A DNA stretch of 64,000 nt from Paraburkholderia caffeinitolerans (GCF_902859945.1 NZ_CADIKL010000032.1:30193-94192); one strand, 5' to 3'. Positions 23,021 through 31,814 are shown, numbered from the stretch's first letter. Notes: generated from the sequence alone by a model not told the origin. Numbers and translations are program-made.

Positions 23021-23818
23021 ATGGCGGAAGTAGCGATAGTGGCGAGCGCATTCGGCGCCGGATCGATCCGGCGCGACGGACATGCGGCGTGGTGTGGCGC
23101 AACCCGTGAGGCGGGCGCGCGTGCATTCGAAGTGCGGCGCGAGCTGATGGACGACGCCGACGCCGAGCCGCAGGCGCTGCGCACGCTCGGTATGGCGCTC
23201 GAACGCGAGGGCCTGTGGCCCGTGTGGTCGACGCCCGACACGCTGTACCGCGAAGACGGCGCGCTCGACGAAGCCGCGCTGCGCGCAGCCGTCGCCTGCG
23301 GGCGCGCGTTGGGTGCGCGCTTCGTCAAGCTGCAGCTCGGCGGTCTTGCGGGCGATGCGCAGGTCGCGCGGCTCGTGGCGGTGCTTGAACATCTCGGCCT
23401 CGCGGGCACGCAGGCCGGCGACGCATTCCCGATGCCGCGCGTGGTTGTCGAAAACGGCCAACTCGAGCAAGGCGGCAGTCTCGCCCAGTTCGTCGGCCTT
23501 TTTCAGGCGCTGTGCGCCGCCGGGCACGACAAGCTGATCGGCATGACCTTCGACATCGGCAACTGGCAATGGGCCGGCGAAGCGCCGCTGACGGCCGCCG
23601 CCGCGCTCGCGCCTCACGTCGAATACATCCATTGCAAGGCCGTGGAAGGCGCGGGCGCGCGCCGTTTCGCCTGCGCGCCCGCTGCCGACGATGCGCTGTG
23701 CCGCGCTGCGCTCGCATGCCTGCCCGCGGACGTGCCGCGCGGTATCGAATTTCCGTTCGACGCCGTGCGCATGAACGAGGACGCCGCGCGCTACGTGGCG
23801 TGGCTCGGCAACGCCTGA
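23021..23818 (+). CDS. kguE: 2-ketogluconate operon TIM-barrel epimerase/isomerase (KguE-like)
   Basis: The 265-residue protein has a xylose-isomerase-like TIM barrel. Metal-binding residues can be seen at the strand ends: Glu about 144 (RVVVENGQ), Asp about 178 (TFDIGNW), His about 204 (YIHCK) and Glu about 243 (GIEFPF). In Pseudomonas kguE opens the kguEKTD operon for 2-ketogluconate, which is phosphorylated and reduced to 6-phosphogluconate; the exact reaction of KguE is not well settled. Here it is likewise first, directly behind the operator. The start at 23021 has a weak GGGA site. The name rests mainly on the gene order. Confidence 0.82.
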   Translation: MAEVAIVASAFGAGSIRRDGHAAWCGATREAGARAFEVRRELMDDADAEPQALRTLGMALEREGLWPVWSTPDTLYREDGALDEAALRAAVACGRALGARFVKLQLGGLAGDAQVARLVAVLEHLGLAGTQAGDAFPMPRVVVENGQLEQGGSLAQFVGLFQALCAAGHDKLIGMTFDIGNWQWAGEAPLTAAAALAPHVEYIHCKAVEGAGARRFACAPAADDALCRAALACLPADVPRGIEFPFDAVRMNEDAARYVAWLGNA

Positions 23819-23884
23819 TATGTCACGCGCCGGACGATCCCGACAGTCTGGCTACCCGAATCTGTTTTTTCAGGAATGCACTCC

Positions 23885-24862
23885 ATGACGCACTCACTCG
23901 ATGTCATCACCTACGGCGAGGCCATGGCGATGTTCGTGGCCGCCGACACCGGCCCGCTCAGCGACGTCGCGCACTTCACCAAGCGCGCGGCCGGCGCTGA
24001 GCTCAACGTGGCGACGGGCCTTGCGCGCCTGGGCTTCAAAGTGGGCTGGATGAGCCGCGTGGGCAACGATTCGTTCGGCCAGTTCGTGCGCGGCGTGCTC
24101 GCACAAGAGGGCATCGACGCGCAGGGCGTGCAAACCGATGCGCGCCATCCCACGGGTTTCCAGCTCAAGTCGAAGAATGACGACGGCAGCGATCCCACGG
24201 TCGAATACTTCCGCCGCGGCTCGGCGGCGAGCCATCTGTCGATCGACGATTTCAGGCGCGACTATGTGCTCGGCGCGCGCCATCTGCACTTGAGCGGCGT
24301 GGCGCCCGCGATTTCGGCGAGCTCGCGCGAACTCGCGTTCACGCTCGCCCGCGCGATGCGCGAGGCCGGGCGCACGATCAGCTTCGATCCGAATCTGCGC
24401 CCGACGCTGTGGGGCTCCGAAGCGGAGATGGTCGCGACGCTCAACGAACTCGCGAGCCAAGCCGACTGGGTGCTGCCCGGCGTGAACGAGGGGCGCATTC
24501 TCACGGGCTCCGACGATCCCGCGACGATCGCGCGTTTTTACATCGAGCGCGGCGCGCGCGGCGTGATCGTCAAGCTCGGCGCCAAGGGCGCGTACTACGA
24601 GACGCGAGAAGGCGAGCGCGGTCCGGTGCAGGCGCAGCCGGTGGCGAACGTGGTCGACACGGTTGGCGCAGGCGACGGCTTCGCGGTGGGCGTGGTGAGC
24701 GCGCTGCTCGAAGGCCGCACGCTGCGCGAGGCCGTGATGCGCGGCAACCGCATCGGTGCGCTCGCCGTGCAGGTGAGCGGCGACTCGGAAGGGCTGCCCA
24801 CGCGCGCGCAACTCGATGCGCTCGAAGCCCGGGACGCCGCCCCGGCGCGCGCGAGCGCATAA
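23885..24862 (+). CDS. kguK: 2-ketogluconate kinase (PfkB family)
   Basis: The 325-residue protein is a PfkB/ribokinase-family sugar kinase: N-terminal YGEAMAMFVA, the AGAELNVATGLARLG segment (in part) and the C-terminal signature DTVGAGDGFAVGV with catalytic Asp near residue 264. It should phosphorylate 2-ketogluconate at O6 with ATP in the cytoplasm. The 2-keto-3-deoxygluconate kinases (KdgK) are very similar, and only the neighbouring epimerase, transporter and reductase favour KguK. The ATG at 23885 is better than 23876 because the AGGA sits at the correct distance. Confidence 0.87.
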   Translation: MTHSLDVITYGEAMAMFVAADTGPLSDVAHFTKRAAGAELNVATGLARLGFKVGWMSRVGNDSFGQFVRGVLAQEGIDAQGVQTDARHPTGFQLKSKNDDGSDPTVEYFRRGSAASHLSIDDFRRDYVLGARHLHLSGVAPAISASSRELAFTLARAMREAGRTISFDPNLRPTLWGSEAEMVATLNELASQADWVLPGVNEGRILTGSDDPATIARFYIERGARGVIVKLGAKGAYYETREGERGPVQAQPVANVVDTVGAGDGFAVGVVSALLEGRTLREAVMRGNRIGALAVQVSGDSEGLPTRAQLDALEARDAAPARASA

Positions 24863-24975
24863 ACACACGACGGGGCGCCGGTCCACGCCGGCACCCGGCA
24901 CAGATACCCGATACCAACAGCCTTGCCTGCGACCCGCATAAGGCACCAAAAGGCACCCTGAGACTGGAGACTCCG

Positions 24976-26262
24976 ATGACCTCAACCTCGCTCGCCCCGC
25001 GCCGCTGGTGGGCAATCATGCCGATCGTGTTCATCACGTACAGCCTGGCCTACCTCGACCGCGCGAACTACGGCTTCGCTTCGGCGGCCGGCATCAATCA
25101 CGATCTGGGCATCAGCCCCGGGCTTTCGTCGCTGATCGGCGCGCTGTTTTTCCTCGGTTATTTCTTCTTCCAGTTGCCGGGCGCGGTCTATGCCGAACGC
25201 CGCAGCGTGCGCAAGCTCGTGTTCGTGAGCCTCATTCTGTGGGGCGGATGCGCGGCGCTCACGGGTGTCGTCACGAACATTCCCTCGTTGATGGCGATCC
25301 GCTTCGTGCTCGGTATCGTCGAAGCGGCCGTGATGCCCGCGATGCTGATTTACATCAGCAACTGGTTCACGAAGGGCGAGCGCTCGCGTGCCAACACCTT
25401 CCTGATTCTCGGCAATCCGGTCACGGTGCTATGGATGTCGATCGTCTCGGGCTATCTCGTGCATTCGTTTGGCTGGCGTCACATGTTCGTCGCCGAGGGC
25501 GTGCCCGCCGTGGTGTGGGCCGTGTGCTGGTGGCTGCTCGTGCGCGACAAGCCGGAGCAGGTGAGCTGGCTCTCGAACGAGGACAAGCGCGCGATCGACG
25601 CTGCGCTGCGCGCCGAGCAGGCCGGCATCAAGCCGGTCAAGAACTACGCCGAAGCGTTCCGCTCGCCTGCCGTGATGCTGCTGTCGGCACAGTACTTCTG
25701 CTGGAGCATTGGCGTGTATGGCTTTGTGCTGTGGCTGCCCTCGATCGTGAAAAACGGCTCGGCGCTCGGCATGGTCGAAACGGGCTGGCTCTCGGCGCTG
25801 CCGTATCTCGCTGCTACCATTGCGATGCTGACCGCTTCGTGGGCCTCGGACAAGCTCGACAACCGGCGCGCGTTCGTCTGGCCGTTCTTGCTGGTCGGCG
25901 CGCTTGCGTTTGCGGCTTCGTATGCGCTCGGCACGACGCACTTCTGGGCTTCGTACGCGCTGCTGGTGGTGGCGGGCGCCGCGATGTACGCGCCGTACGG
26001 CCCGTTCTTCGCGATCGTGCCCGAGCTGCTGCCGAAGAACGTCGCGGGCGGCGCGATGGCGCTCATCAATAGCATGGGCGCGCTCGGTTCGTTCGTCGGC
26101 TCCTGGGTGGTTGGCTACCTGAACGGCGCGACCGGTTCGCCCACGGCGTCCTACGCGTTCATGAGCGTGGCGCTCGTGGTCTCGGTGATCCTCACGCTGC
26201 GCGCGGTGAAGCCTCGCCGCGACGAGACCCGTGCCTATGCCGCGCCGGCTCACGGCAAGTGA
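24976..26262 (+). CDS. kguT: MFS transporter, likely 2-ketogluconate permease
   Basis: The 428-residue protein has twelve predicted helices and belongs to the anion:cation symporter family (ACS; sugar acids such as gluconate, galactarate and 2-ketogluconate). Visible marks are YLDRANYGFASAAG in helix 1, FFLGYFFFQLPGAVYAERR and the loop WRHMFVAEGVPAVVWAV (in part). It brings the sugar acid into the cell by proton symport. The start at 24976 has GGAG 6-9 bases upstream. It lies between the kinase and the reductase, the kguK-kguT-kguD order known in Pseudomonas. Confidence 0.88.
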   Translation: MTSTSLAPRRWWAIMPIVFITYSLAYLDRANYGFASAAGINHDLGISPGLSSLIGALFFLGYFFFQLPGAVYAERRSVRKLVFVSLILWGGCAALTGVVTNIPSLMAIRFVLGIVEAAVMPAMLIYISNWFTKGERSRANTFLILGNPVTVLWMSIVSGYLVHSFGWRHMFVAEGVPAVVWAVCWWLLVRDKPEQVSWLSNEDKRAIDAALRAEQAGIKPVKNYAEAFRSPAVMLLSAQYFCWSIGVYGFVLWLPSIVKNGSALGMVETGWLSALPYLAATIAMLTASWASDKLDNRRAFVWPFLLVGALAFAASYALGTTHFWASYALLVVAGAAMYAPYGPFFAIVPELLPKNVAGGAMALINSMGALGSFVGSWVVGYLNGATGSPTASYAFMSVALVVSVILTLRAVKPRRDETRAYAAPAHGK

Positions 26263-26323
26263 TGCGCGGAAAATCACGCTCGAGAAAATTTCACGGAACA
26301 TTGCAGACAGAAATAGCCCACTC

Positions 26324-27289
26324 ATGAAGCAAAAAATCGTTGCCTACAAGGCCTTGCCCGAGGATGTGACCGCGTACCTGCGCGAGCATTTCGACGTGAT
26401 GTTCGTCGACGCGAAAGACTCGCAGGCGTTCGCCGCTGCGCTCAAGGACGCCGACGGCGCGATCGGCGCAAGCGTCAAGATCACGCCCGCGTTGCTCGAA
26501 GGCTCGCGCATCAAGGTGCTTTCGACCATCTCGGTGGGCTACGACCAGTTCGACGTGCCCGATCTGACGAAGCGCGGCATCGTGCTCGCGCACACCCCCG
26601 ACGTGCTGACCGAATCGACGGCCGATACGGTGTTTTCGCTGATCCTCGCGAGCGCGCGCCGCGTGGTCGAGTTGGCCGACTGGGTCAAGGCGGGCCACTG
26701 GAAGGCGAGCATCGGCCCCGCGCAATTCGGCGTGGATGTGCAGGGCAAGACCATCGGCATCGTCGGGCTCGGACGCATTGGCGGCGCGCTCGCGCGGCGC
26801 GCGGCGCTGGGCTTCAACATGAAGGTGCTCTATACCAACCGCAGCGTGAATGAAGCCGCCGAGCGCGACTACGGCGCGCGCCGCGTCGAGTTCGACGAAC
26901 TGCTCGCCAGCGCGGATTTCGTCTGCCTGCAGGTGCCGCTCACCGACGCCACGCGCCACATGATCGGCGCGGAGCAACTGCAAAAGATGAAGAAGAGCGC
27001 GATCCTCATCAACGCCTCGCGCGGCGCGACCGTCGACGAAAAGGCGCTGATCGCCGCGCTCGAAGCAGGCACGATCCACGGCGCGGGGCTCGACGTGTTC
27101 GAACAGGAGCCGATCGACCCGGCCTCGCCGCTGCTGCGCATGCCCAATGTCGTGGCGCTGCCGCACATCGGCTCCGCCACGCACGAAACGCGTAACGCGA
27201 TGGCGCGTTGTGCCGCCGAGAACCTCGTGGCGGCGCTCGCCGGCACGCTCGAGCGCAACATCGTCAATCGCGAGGTGCTCGCACGATGA
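26324..27289 (+). CDS. kguD: 2-ketogluconate(-6-phosphate) reductase, D-2-hydroxyacid dehydrogenase family
   Basis: The 321-residue protein is a D-isomer-specific 2-hydroxyacid dehydrogenase with NAD(P)-binding motif GLGRIG (148-153) and the catalytic set Arg in STISVGYDQFD-region/INASRGATVDE, Glu in FEQEP and His near 281 (LPHIGSAT). It reduces 2-keto-6-phosphogluconate to 6-phosphogluconate, or 2-ketogluconate or glyoxylate, as in GhrB/TkrA. The neighbourhood favours the first. The stop overlaps the start of the regulator gene by 4 bases (ATGA), so the two are coupled in translation. Confidence 0.9.
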   Translation: MKQKIVAYKALPEDVTAYLREHFDVMFVDAKDSQAFAAALKDADGAIGASVKITPALLEGSRIKVLSTISVGYDQFDVPDLTKRGIVLAHTPDVLTESTADTVFSLILASARRVVELADWVKAGHWKASIGPAQFGVDVQGKTIGIVGLGRIGGALARRAALGFNMKVLYTNRSVNEAAERDYGARRVEFDELLASADFVCLQVPLTDATRHMIGAEQLQKMKKSAILINASRGATVDEKALIAALEAGTIHGAGLDVFEQEPIDPASPLLRMPNVVALPHIGSATHETRNAMARCAAENLVAALAGTLERNIVNREVLAR

Positions 27290-28371
27290 GCACGGGCAGC
27301 AGTACGGGCAGTGGCGCGGGCGAGGGCGCTCTGCCGCGCCGCGCGACCATCAGCGATGTCGCCCGCGAGGCCGGCACCGGCAAGACCAGCATCTCGCGCT
27401 ATCTGAACGGCGAGCTTGCGGCGCTTTCGCCGGACCTGCGCGCACGCATCGAAGCAGCCATCCAACGGCTCGACTATCGGCCCAACCAGATGGCGCGCGG
27501 GCTCAAGCGCGGGCGCAACCGGCTGCTCGGCCTGTTGCTCGCGGACCTGGCGAACCCGTACTCCGTGGAAGTGCTGCAAGGCGTGGAGGCCGCCTGCCAC
27601 GCGCTCGGCTATATGCCGCTGATTTGCCACGCGGCGAACGAAATCGACATGGAGCGGCGCTATCTGCAACTGCTCACGACGTATCGCGTGGAAGGCGTGA
27701 TCGTCAATGCGCTCGGCGTGCCTGAGTCGATGCTCAAGCCGATGGCGAGCGGCGGCATTCCCGCCGTGCTGGTCGATCGCACCGTGGACGGCCTCGACGC
27801 CGATATGGTCGGGCTCGACAATGCGGCCGCCGCGCGCCTGGGCGTCGAGCATCTGCTCGAGCACGGCTACGACGACCTCGTGTTCGTCGTGCAGCCCTTC
27901 GAGCAGGTGAGCTCGCGGCGCGAGCGTGAAGCGGCTTTTCGGGCATTCGCACAGGGCACGCAAGGCGCGCAGGGTGTGCAGAATGTTCGCGCGACCACGC
28001 ACGTGCTCGACCTGCATGAGGACGCGAGCATCGACGCCTCGCTCGCCGCACTCGATGCGCATATCGCCGACGCCGCGCGGCGTGGCGCGCGCTGCGCGCT
28101 GTTCGCGGCCAATGCGCCGGTCGCCTTGCGGCTCGCGCTGCATCTGAAGGCGTGCTTCGGCGCCCAATGGCAACAGCACGCGGCGCTGATCGCCATCGAC
28201 GATCCCGAGTGGGCCGCGTTGGCCGGCATCACCACGATCCGCCAGCCCACGCGCGAGATCGGCTACCGGGCCGTCGAATTCCTGCACGAGCGCATCGAGG
28301 GCGTGGCGCTGGCCACGCGCGCGGCCGCGTTCCCGGGCGAGCTGATCGTGCGGGCCTCGACGCTGGGCTAG
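27286..28371 (+). CDS. ptxS: PtxS-type LacI-family repressor of the 2-ketogluconate operon
   Basis: The 361-residue product has a Gly/Ser-rich 17-residue leader, then the LacI helix-turn-helix and hinge (ATISDVAREAGTGKTSISRY and QRLDYRPNQMARGLKRGR) and a periplasmic-binding-like domain (LLLADLANPYSVEVLQGVEAA, in part). In Pseudomonas PtxS binds an AACCGGTT palindrome and lets go with 2-ketogluconate. Here ptxS is the last gene of the operon that starts behind such a palindrome, whereas in Pseudomonas it usually lies in front. A recognition helix with GTGKTSISRY instead of the usual VS..TVSR is compatible with the different site flanks. Confidence 0.88.
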   Translation: MSTGSSTGSGAGEGALPRRATISDVAREAGTGKTSISRYLNGELAALSPDLRARIEAAIQRLDYRPNQMARGLKRGRNRLLGLLLADLANPYSVEVLQGVEAACHALGYMPLICHAANEIDMERRYLQLLTTYRVEGVIVNALGVPESMLKPMASGGIPAVLVDRTVDGLDADMVGLDNAAAARLGVEHLLEHGYDDLVFVVQPFEQVSSRREREAAFRAFAQGTQGAQGVQNVRATTHVLDLHEDASIDASLAALDAHIADAARRGARCALFAANAPVALRLALHLKACFGAQWQQHAALIAIDDPEWAALAGITTIRQPTREIGYRAVEFLHERIEGVALATRAAAFPGELIVRASTLG

Positions 28372-28466
28372 GGCCCGGCGCCCTCGGGGTTCCGCGAGCG
28401 CGCCGATATCTGCGATGATTCGGGCTGCGGCGCGCGCCTCGTGCGCCGGACGTCACAAGGAACCTC

Positions 28467-29273
28467 ATGCACGTCGATCCGGTCACGCTGGTCTGTCTTT
28501 CGCTCGCGACACTGTTCGTTGCCGTTCTGCCCATCTCGCTGTACCGCCGGCTGCGCGGCCCGTTCGCCTTCGACTGGCGCGACACCATTGCGGGCATCGC
28601 GGTCTTCGCCCTGTTCGCGACGGTGATCGAGCGCGCGCTCAACGGCTACGTGTTGCATGGAAATCCCGTGACGGCGCAACTGCTCACCAATCCGCTCGCA
28701 TTCGTGCTTTATGGCGCGCTCGCGGCGGGGGTGTGCGAAGAGGTGGGGCGCTATATCGCGATGCGCCTGATCGCGCGGCGCGCGGCGGGGCAGCCGGGTT
28801 CGACCGATAGCACGGGGCTCGCTTATGGCATTGGCCACGGCGGTGCGGAAGCGTGGTTCGTCGGCGTGCTCGTGCAGTTGCAGTGGGTTTTCTTCGCGGT
28901 GCTCGCGAACCGCGGCGAGCTTGACGAGCATCTGAGCAATCTCTCGATGGATGCCGTGCTGCGCGTGCATCTGATACTCGGCACGCTTTCGCCGCTGGTG
29001 GCCGGCGTGTTCGCGCTCGAGCGCGTGGCCGCGTTCGTGTTCCAGATCGGACTCTCGGTGCTCATGTGGCGCGGCGTGCGCGCGGGGCGCAAGTCGATCC
29101 TGCCCATCGCGATCGCGCTGCACGCGTTGATCGATGTGCCCGCCGCGATGTTCCAGGCGCGTCTCGTGTCGCTCGTTGCGGTGGACGCGCTTTATGCTGT
29201 CGTGGCGATCATCGTGGCCATTGTGCTTTTTAGGACGTGCGCGCGCGGCCGGCGTGTGCCGCGCCCGGCCTGA
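28467..29273 (+). CDS. YhfC-family intramembrane metalloprotease-like protein
   Basis: The 268-residue protein has seven or eight hydrophobic helices. The motifs CEEVGR (about 90-95), GIGHGGAEA (121-129) and ALHALID (217-223) carry the Glu and His residues that in the YhfC and CPBP-like groups coordinate a metal within the membrane. The function in proteobacteria is unknown; proteolysis is assumed from the motifs. It has a good AAGGAA site upstream of the ATG at 28467. It lies after the ptxS gene on the same strand with 95 bases between, and could be in its own unit. Confidence 0.85.
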   Translation: MHVDPVTLVCLSLATLFVAVLPISLYRRLRGPFAFDWRDTIAGIAVFALFATVIERALNGYVLHGNPVTAQLLTNPLAFVLYGALAAGVCEEVGRYIAMRLIARRAAGQPGSTDSTGLAYGIGHGGAEAWFVGVLVQLQWVFFAVLANRGELDEHLSNLSMDAVLRVHLILGTLSPLVAGVFALERVAAFVFQIGLSVLMWRGVRAGRKSILPIAIALHALIDVPAAMFQARLVSLVAVDALYAVVAIIVAIVLFRTCARGRRVPRPA

Positions 29274-29335
29274 CTCGCCGCGCTTACGTCATTCCGTTGC
29301 TCACGCAACGTTTTATCAATTCCTCTTTGCCAGCA

Positions 29336-29701
29336 ATGGAAGATTATCTGTTTGAATGCGCGAGCCCCGATTTCGAGGAGCTTGCACGCGTGATCGCCGA
29401 TCTGTTTCCCGAGCAAACGCGCTTTAGCGAGCGGCCAGCCGAAACCGGCGCGCCACTGCTTATCGTGCATTGGGTGGCGATGCGCATGGGGGCCGCCGCG
29501 CGCCGCATGACGCTCACGGTGGCTATCGCGCCGGCGGCGCTGGCGCGCTATCGCGCGCTGCCGCCGCGTTTGCGCGGACGCAGCTTTGCCGTGTTGCGTG
29601 CGTATGTGGAAGCAACCATCGGCTCGCTGGAAGAACAGCACGCAAAAGGCGAGGAGACGCCGCGCGAAGTCACGCTCGATCTCGACGAGGAATTCGCCTG
29701 A
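29336..29701 (+). CDS. Conserved hypothetical protein (possibly DUF3022)
   Basis: The 121-residue soluble protein (MEDYLFECASPDFEELARVIADLFPEQ, in part) contains a basic middle (MRMGAAARRMTL), a hydrophobic strand (VAIAPAALARY) and an acidic tail (TLDLDEEFA). It resembles the small DUF3022 proteins of Burkholderia, but I hold this only loosely. The ATG at 29336 is chosen against an upstream start at 29237, which would begin inside an unrelated, basic stretch. It is 62 bases after the YhfC gene. A short inverted repeat at 29712-29724 lies between it and the convergent PGDYG gene. Confidence 0.7.
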   Translation: MEDYLFECASPDFEELARVIADLFPEQTRFSERPAETGAPLLIVHWVAMRMGAAARRMTLTVAIAPAALARYRALPPRLRGRSFAVLRAYVEATIGSLEEQHAKGEETPREVTLDLDEEFA

Positions 29702-29746
29702 AGCACGCCGCGCCGCATGTGCGGTGCGCGAACGCGGGAGCGAAAC

Positions 29747-30181
29747 TCAATCGGCGAGCCGGTATACCTTCGCGTAGCGCTCGGCTTTCACCACACCGTA
29801 GTCGCCAGGCGCATATTGCATGACCCAGTCGCCCGCTGCGCCAGTGAGGCGGTCGCCGCCTGCCGAGCGCACGATCGTGAACGGCTCGTCCATGCGTTTG
29901 GCTAGCACGACGGTGGGCAGGTTGCGATAGGCACCAGGCGCGCCGTGTGCGAGCGCGGCGTCGGCTGGCCGGTACTTCGGATCGAAGCGCTCGCGCGAGA
30001 CGACCCAGCGCTCGCCTGTCGCGCCAGTGATGAGCGCGTCTCCCGGCGCGTAGCGGTTCGGGCCTTCGAGGCTCATCAGCTCGCCGGGCGCGGCGGCAAA
30101 TTCCACGGTGACGGTTTCGTCCTTGACCACGCGGTGCGCGGCGTGGTCGGTGGCGAGGTCGAGTTGGGTCAGTTCGATCAT
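29747..30181 (-). CDS. PGDYG-motif protein
   Basis: The 144-residue protein has the motif that names the PGDYG family (MQYAPGDYGVVKAERYAKVY, near the C-terminus) and an earlier similar segment (NRYAPGDALITGATGERWVVSRERF, in part), which suggests two related halves. The family is small and cytoplasmic; its function is unknown. The start at 30181 lies directly after the large hairpin that ends the upstream Spy-like gene, so this gene needs its own promoter or depends on read-through. Confidence 0.8.
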   Translation of the reverse strand: MIELTQLDLATDHAAHRVVKDETVTVEFAAAPGELMSLEGPNRYAPGDALITGATGERWVVSRERFDPKYRPADAALAHGAPGAYRNLPTVVLAKRMDEPFTIVRSAGGDRLTGAAGDWVMQYAPGDYGVVKAERYAKVYRLAD

Positions 30182-30211
30182 TGTGCGCCTGCAGGCTTGT
30201 TGCTTGTTACG

Positions 30212-30268
30212 AAAACGGCGCAGCGCGCGAACCGGCCGATTGCTCGACCGGTTCCGCGCGCTGCGCCG
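30212..30268 (-). terminator. Long-stem terminator of the Spy/CpxP-like gene
   Basis: A 14-bp arm (30216-30229 with 30255-30268) continues in a further 6-bp arm (30230-30235 with 30248-30253) after a one-base bulge, giving a 20-bp stem. On the minus strand it ends in TTTT (plus-strand A at 30212-30215). It lies 23 bases after the stop of the Spy-like gene. Confidence 0.85.
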
Positions 30269-30291
30269 TGATGTTACCTGAATGCGCCCGC

Positions 30292-30825
30292 TTATTGCGC
30301 CGGCGCTGCTTCGGCGCCGCTTGCCGCTTCTGCGGCCGGCGCCTTGGCGTGAGGCTTGCCCTTGTGCTTCGCATGGCCCGTTGGCTGGCCGTGGCGGAAG
30401 GTGACGTCGGCCAGTTTCTTCTGCTCCGGCGAGAGACTGTTGTAAAGCGGCTCGAAGGCGGTGACGAGCTTTTGCATGTCGTCGGCGTGCGCCTGGGTGA
30501 TTTGCGCGTACTGCTTCATGTCGTCGAGCGCGTTACGCTGCGCTTCGCCTTCCGCGCGCTGCTTGTAGAGGCCCGCCATGGTCTGGCCGTTGTTGCGCAT
30601 GACGTCGGCGAACGTCTTCCATTGCGGCTCCTGGTCGGCCGTGATCTTCAGCGAGGAGTGCAGGTAGGCGATGCGCTCCTCCACACGCTGCTGATGCTGC
30701 GCGGCGCGTGCTTCGGCGCTCGACGCCGTTGCAGCGGCCGCGGGCGCGGCGGATGACGCGGCGGTTTGTGCGAACGCGCCGCTCATGGAGAGCGTGGCAG
30801 CAAGGATCACGAAAACTTTCTTCAT
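30292..30825 (-). CDS. Spy/CpxP-like periplasmic protein (LTXXQ motifs)
   Basis: The 177-residue protein has a signal peptide (cleavage after AFA, residue 19), an Ala/Ser linker, then a helical region with two LTxxQ-like motifs, LKITADQ (59-65) and LSPEQKK (131-137). In Spy/CpxP these motifs belong to a cradle-shaped ATP-independent chaperone of the periplasm that responds to envelope stress. The C-terminus is a His/Lys- then Ala/Glu-rich tail (GHAKHKGKPHAKAPAAEAA, in part), which could bind metal. The start has a GGGAG-like site. A long terminator follows. Confidence 0.87.
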   Translation of the reverse strand: MKKVFVILAATLSMSGAFAQTAASSAAPAAAATASSAEARAAQHQQRVEERIAYLHSSLKITADQEPQWKTFADVMRNNGQTMAGLYKQRAEGEAQRNALDDMKQYAQITQAHADDMQKLVTAFEPLYNSLSPEQKKLADVTFRHGQPTGHAKHKGKPHAKAPAAEAASGAEAAPAQ

Positions 30826-31146
30826 TATTGCTCCCTGGAAATTCAATTCGTGGAGGTTACGTAGCGTGGCGACGAGAAATCCGTCGCTTACAGGCGGTAT
30901 TAGTACCACGTTATCGTTTAAGCGCGGCTGCTATGCGACAACTGCTTACAAACGAAACGCAGAAGAAACGCGCTGAAATACGCGGCAATACGGGGGAAGC
31001 GGGGCGCTTGCGCGGGTTTATGCGCGGCTGGCCGCGCGCGATAATGACACGGCATCGAAGCAGCGCATTCGACCATTCCCGGCCATTTGCCATCCATTTG
31101 CCATCCATCGGCCACGTCATTGGCCACCCCAGGAGCCCGCATCACG
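30826..31146. other. Divergent region Spy-like gene / Lrp gene
   Basis: About 320 bases with no supported gene. It holds promoters of both flanking genes. An 11-bp unit is repeated twice in tandem (CATTTGCCATC at 31084-31094 and 31095-31105), followed by GGCCAC and TGGCCA half-sites at 31110-31125, just before the Lrp start; this may be its autoregulatory region. Confidence 0.5.
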
Positions 31147-31611
31147 ATGAGACCGCCACGCCTCGACCAACTCGACGACCTCGACCGCAGCCTCGTTGCG
31201 CTGCTGCAGGAGAACGCCCGCGAGAGCGTGGCGAATCTCGCGCGTCAGCTAGGCGTGGCGCGCACCACGGTGCTCGCGCGCATCGCGCGGCTCGAACGCT
31301 CCCAGGTCATCGCCGGCTACGGCGTGCGGCTGGGCCAAGACGTGCTCGACGCGAGCCTGCAGGCGTGGGTCGGGCTCATCATCGCGCCGCGCAATGGCCC
31401 CGACGTGCAAAGGCGGCTTTCCAAAATGCCCGAAGTGCAACTGCTCTGCGCGGTGAGCGGCGAGTACGACTATGTGGCCTGGCTGCGCGCGGACTCCCCC
31501 GATCGCCTGAACGATCTGCTCGACCAGATTGGCGGCATGCAGGGCGTCGAGCGCACGACCACGTCGATCGTGCTCGCGCGCAAGATCGACCGCGGCACGG
31601 TGATGGGCTGA
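31147..31611 (+). CDS. Lrp/AsnC-family regulator
   Basis: The 154-residue protein has an N-terminal helix-turn-helix (LDRSLVALLQENARESVANLARQLGVARTTVLARI, in part; residues 10-45) and the C-terminal RAM domain that binds amino acids (VSGEYDYVAWLRADSPDRL, in part). Proteins of this length form dimers to octamers and sense amino acids. It lies 203 bases before a lysine-pathway-type dehydrogenase gene with a clear inverted repeat between them, so it probably controls that gene in response to lysine or a related amino acid. The ATG at 31147 fits the family start. Confidence 0.88.
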   Translation: MRPPRLDQLDDLDRSLVALLQENARESVANLARQLGVARTTVLARIARLERSQVIAGYGVRLGQDVLDASLQAWVGLIIAPRNGPDVQRRLSKMPEVQLLCAVSGEYDYVAWLRADSPDRLNDLLDQIGGMQGVERTTTSIVLARKIDRGTVMG

Positions 31612-31659
31612 GGGCTGTCGCAGCACGTTTGCGGCACCTTCGTTAACACCGTTTTTACG

Positions 31660-31704
31660 GGTTTTCGTCGTTATGACGAAAACCATCGCCAAAATGACGA
31701 AACC
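31660..31704. promoter_or_regulatory. Candidate Lrp-type operator array
   Basis: GGTTTTCGTC (31660-31669) and GACGAAAACC (31675-31684) form a perfect 10-bp inverted repeat with a 5-base centre (GTTAT). A third half-site, ATGACGAAACC, follows at 31694-31704, exactly 21 bases after the equivalent base of the second, that is two helical turns. Helically phased half-sites are a normal feature of Lrp/AsnC binding. It lies 110-155 bases before the dehydrogenase start. Confidence 0.65.
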
Positions 31705-31814
31705 TTCCGTCGAAGCGCATCATTTTGTGCCTAGGATCTGATTTCGCACCTCCTTAGACTGTGTGCACCGGGTACAGCATGGCCCGATCCACAGAAAACC
31801 CAAGGAGATACCGA

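Noticed and set aside
29237..29335. N-terminal extension of the DUF3022-like protein
   Set aside because: The added 33 residues are Arg/Ala-rich, overlap the YhfC stop region and have no Shine-Dalgarno.
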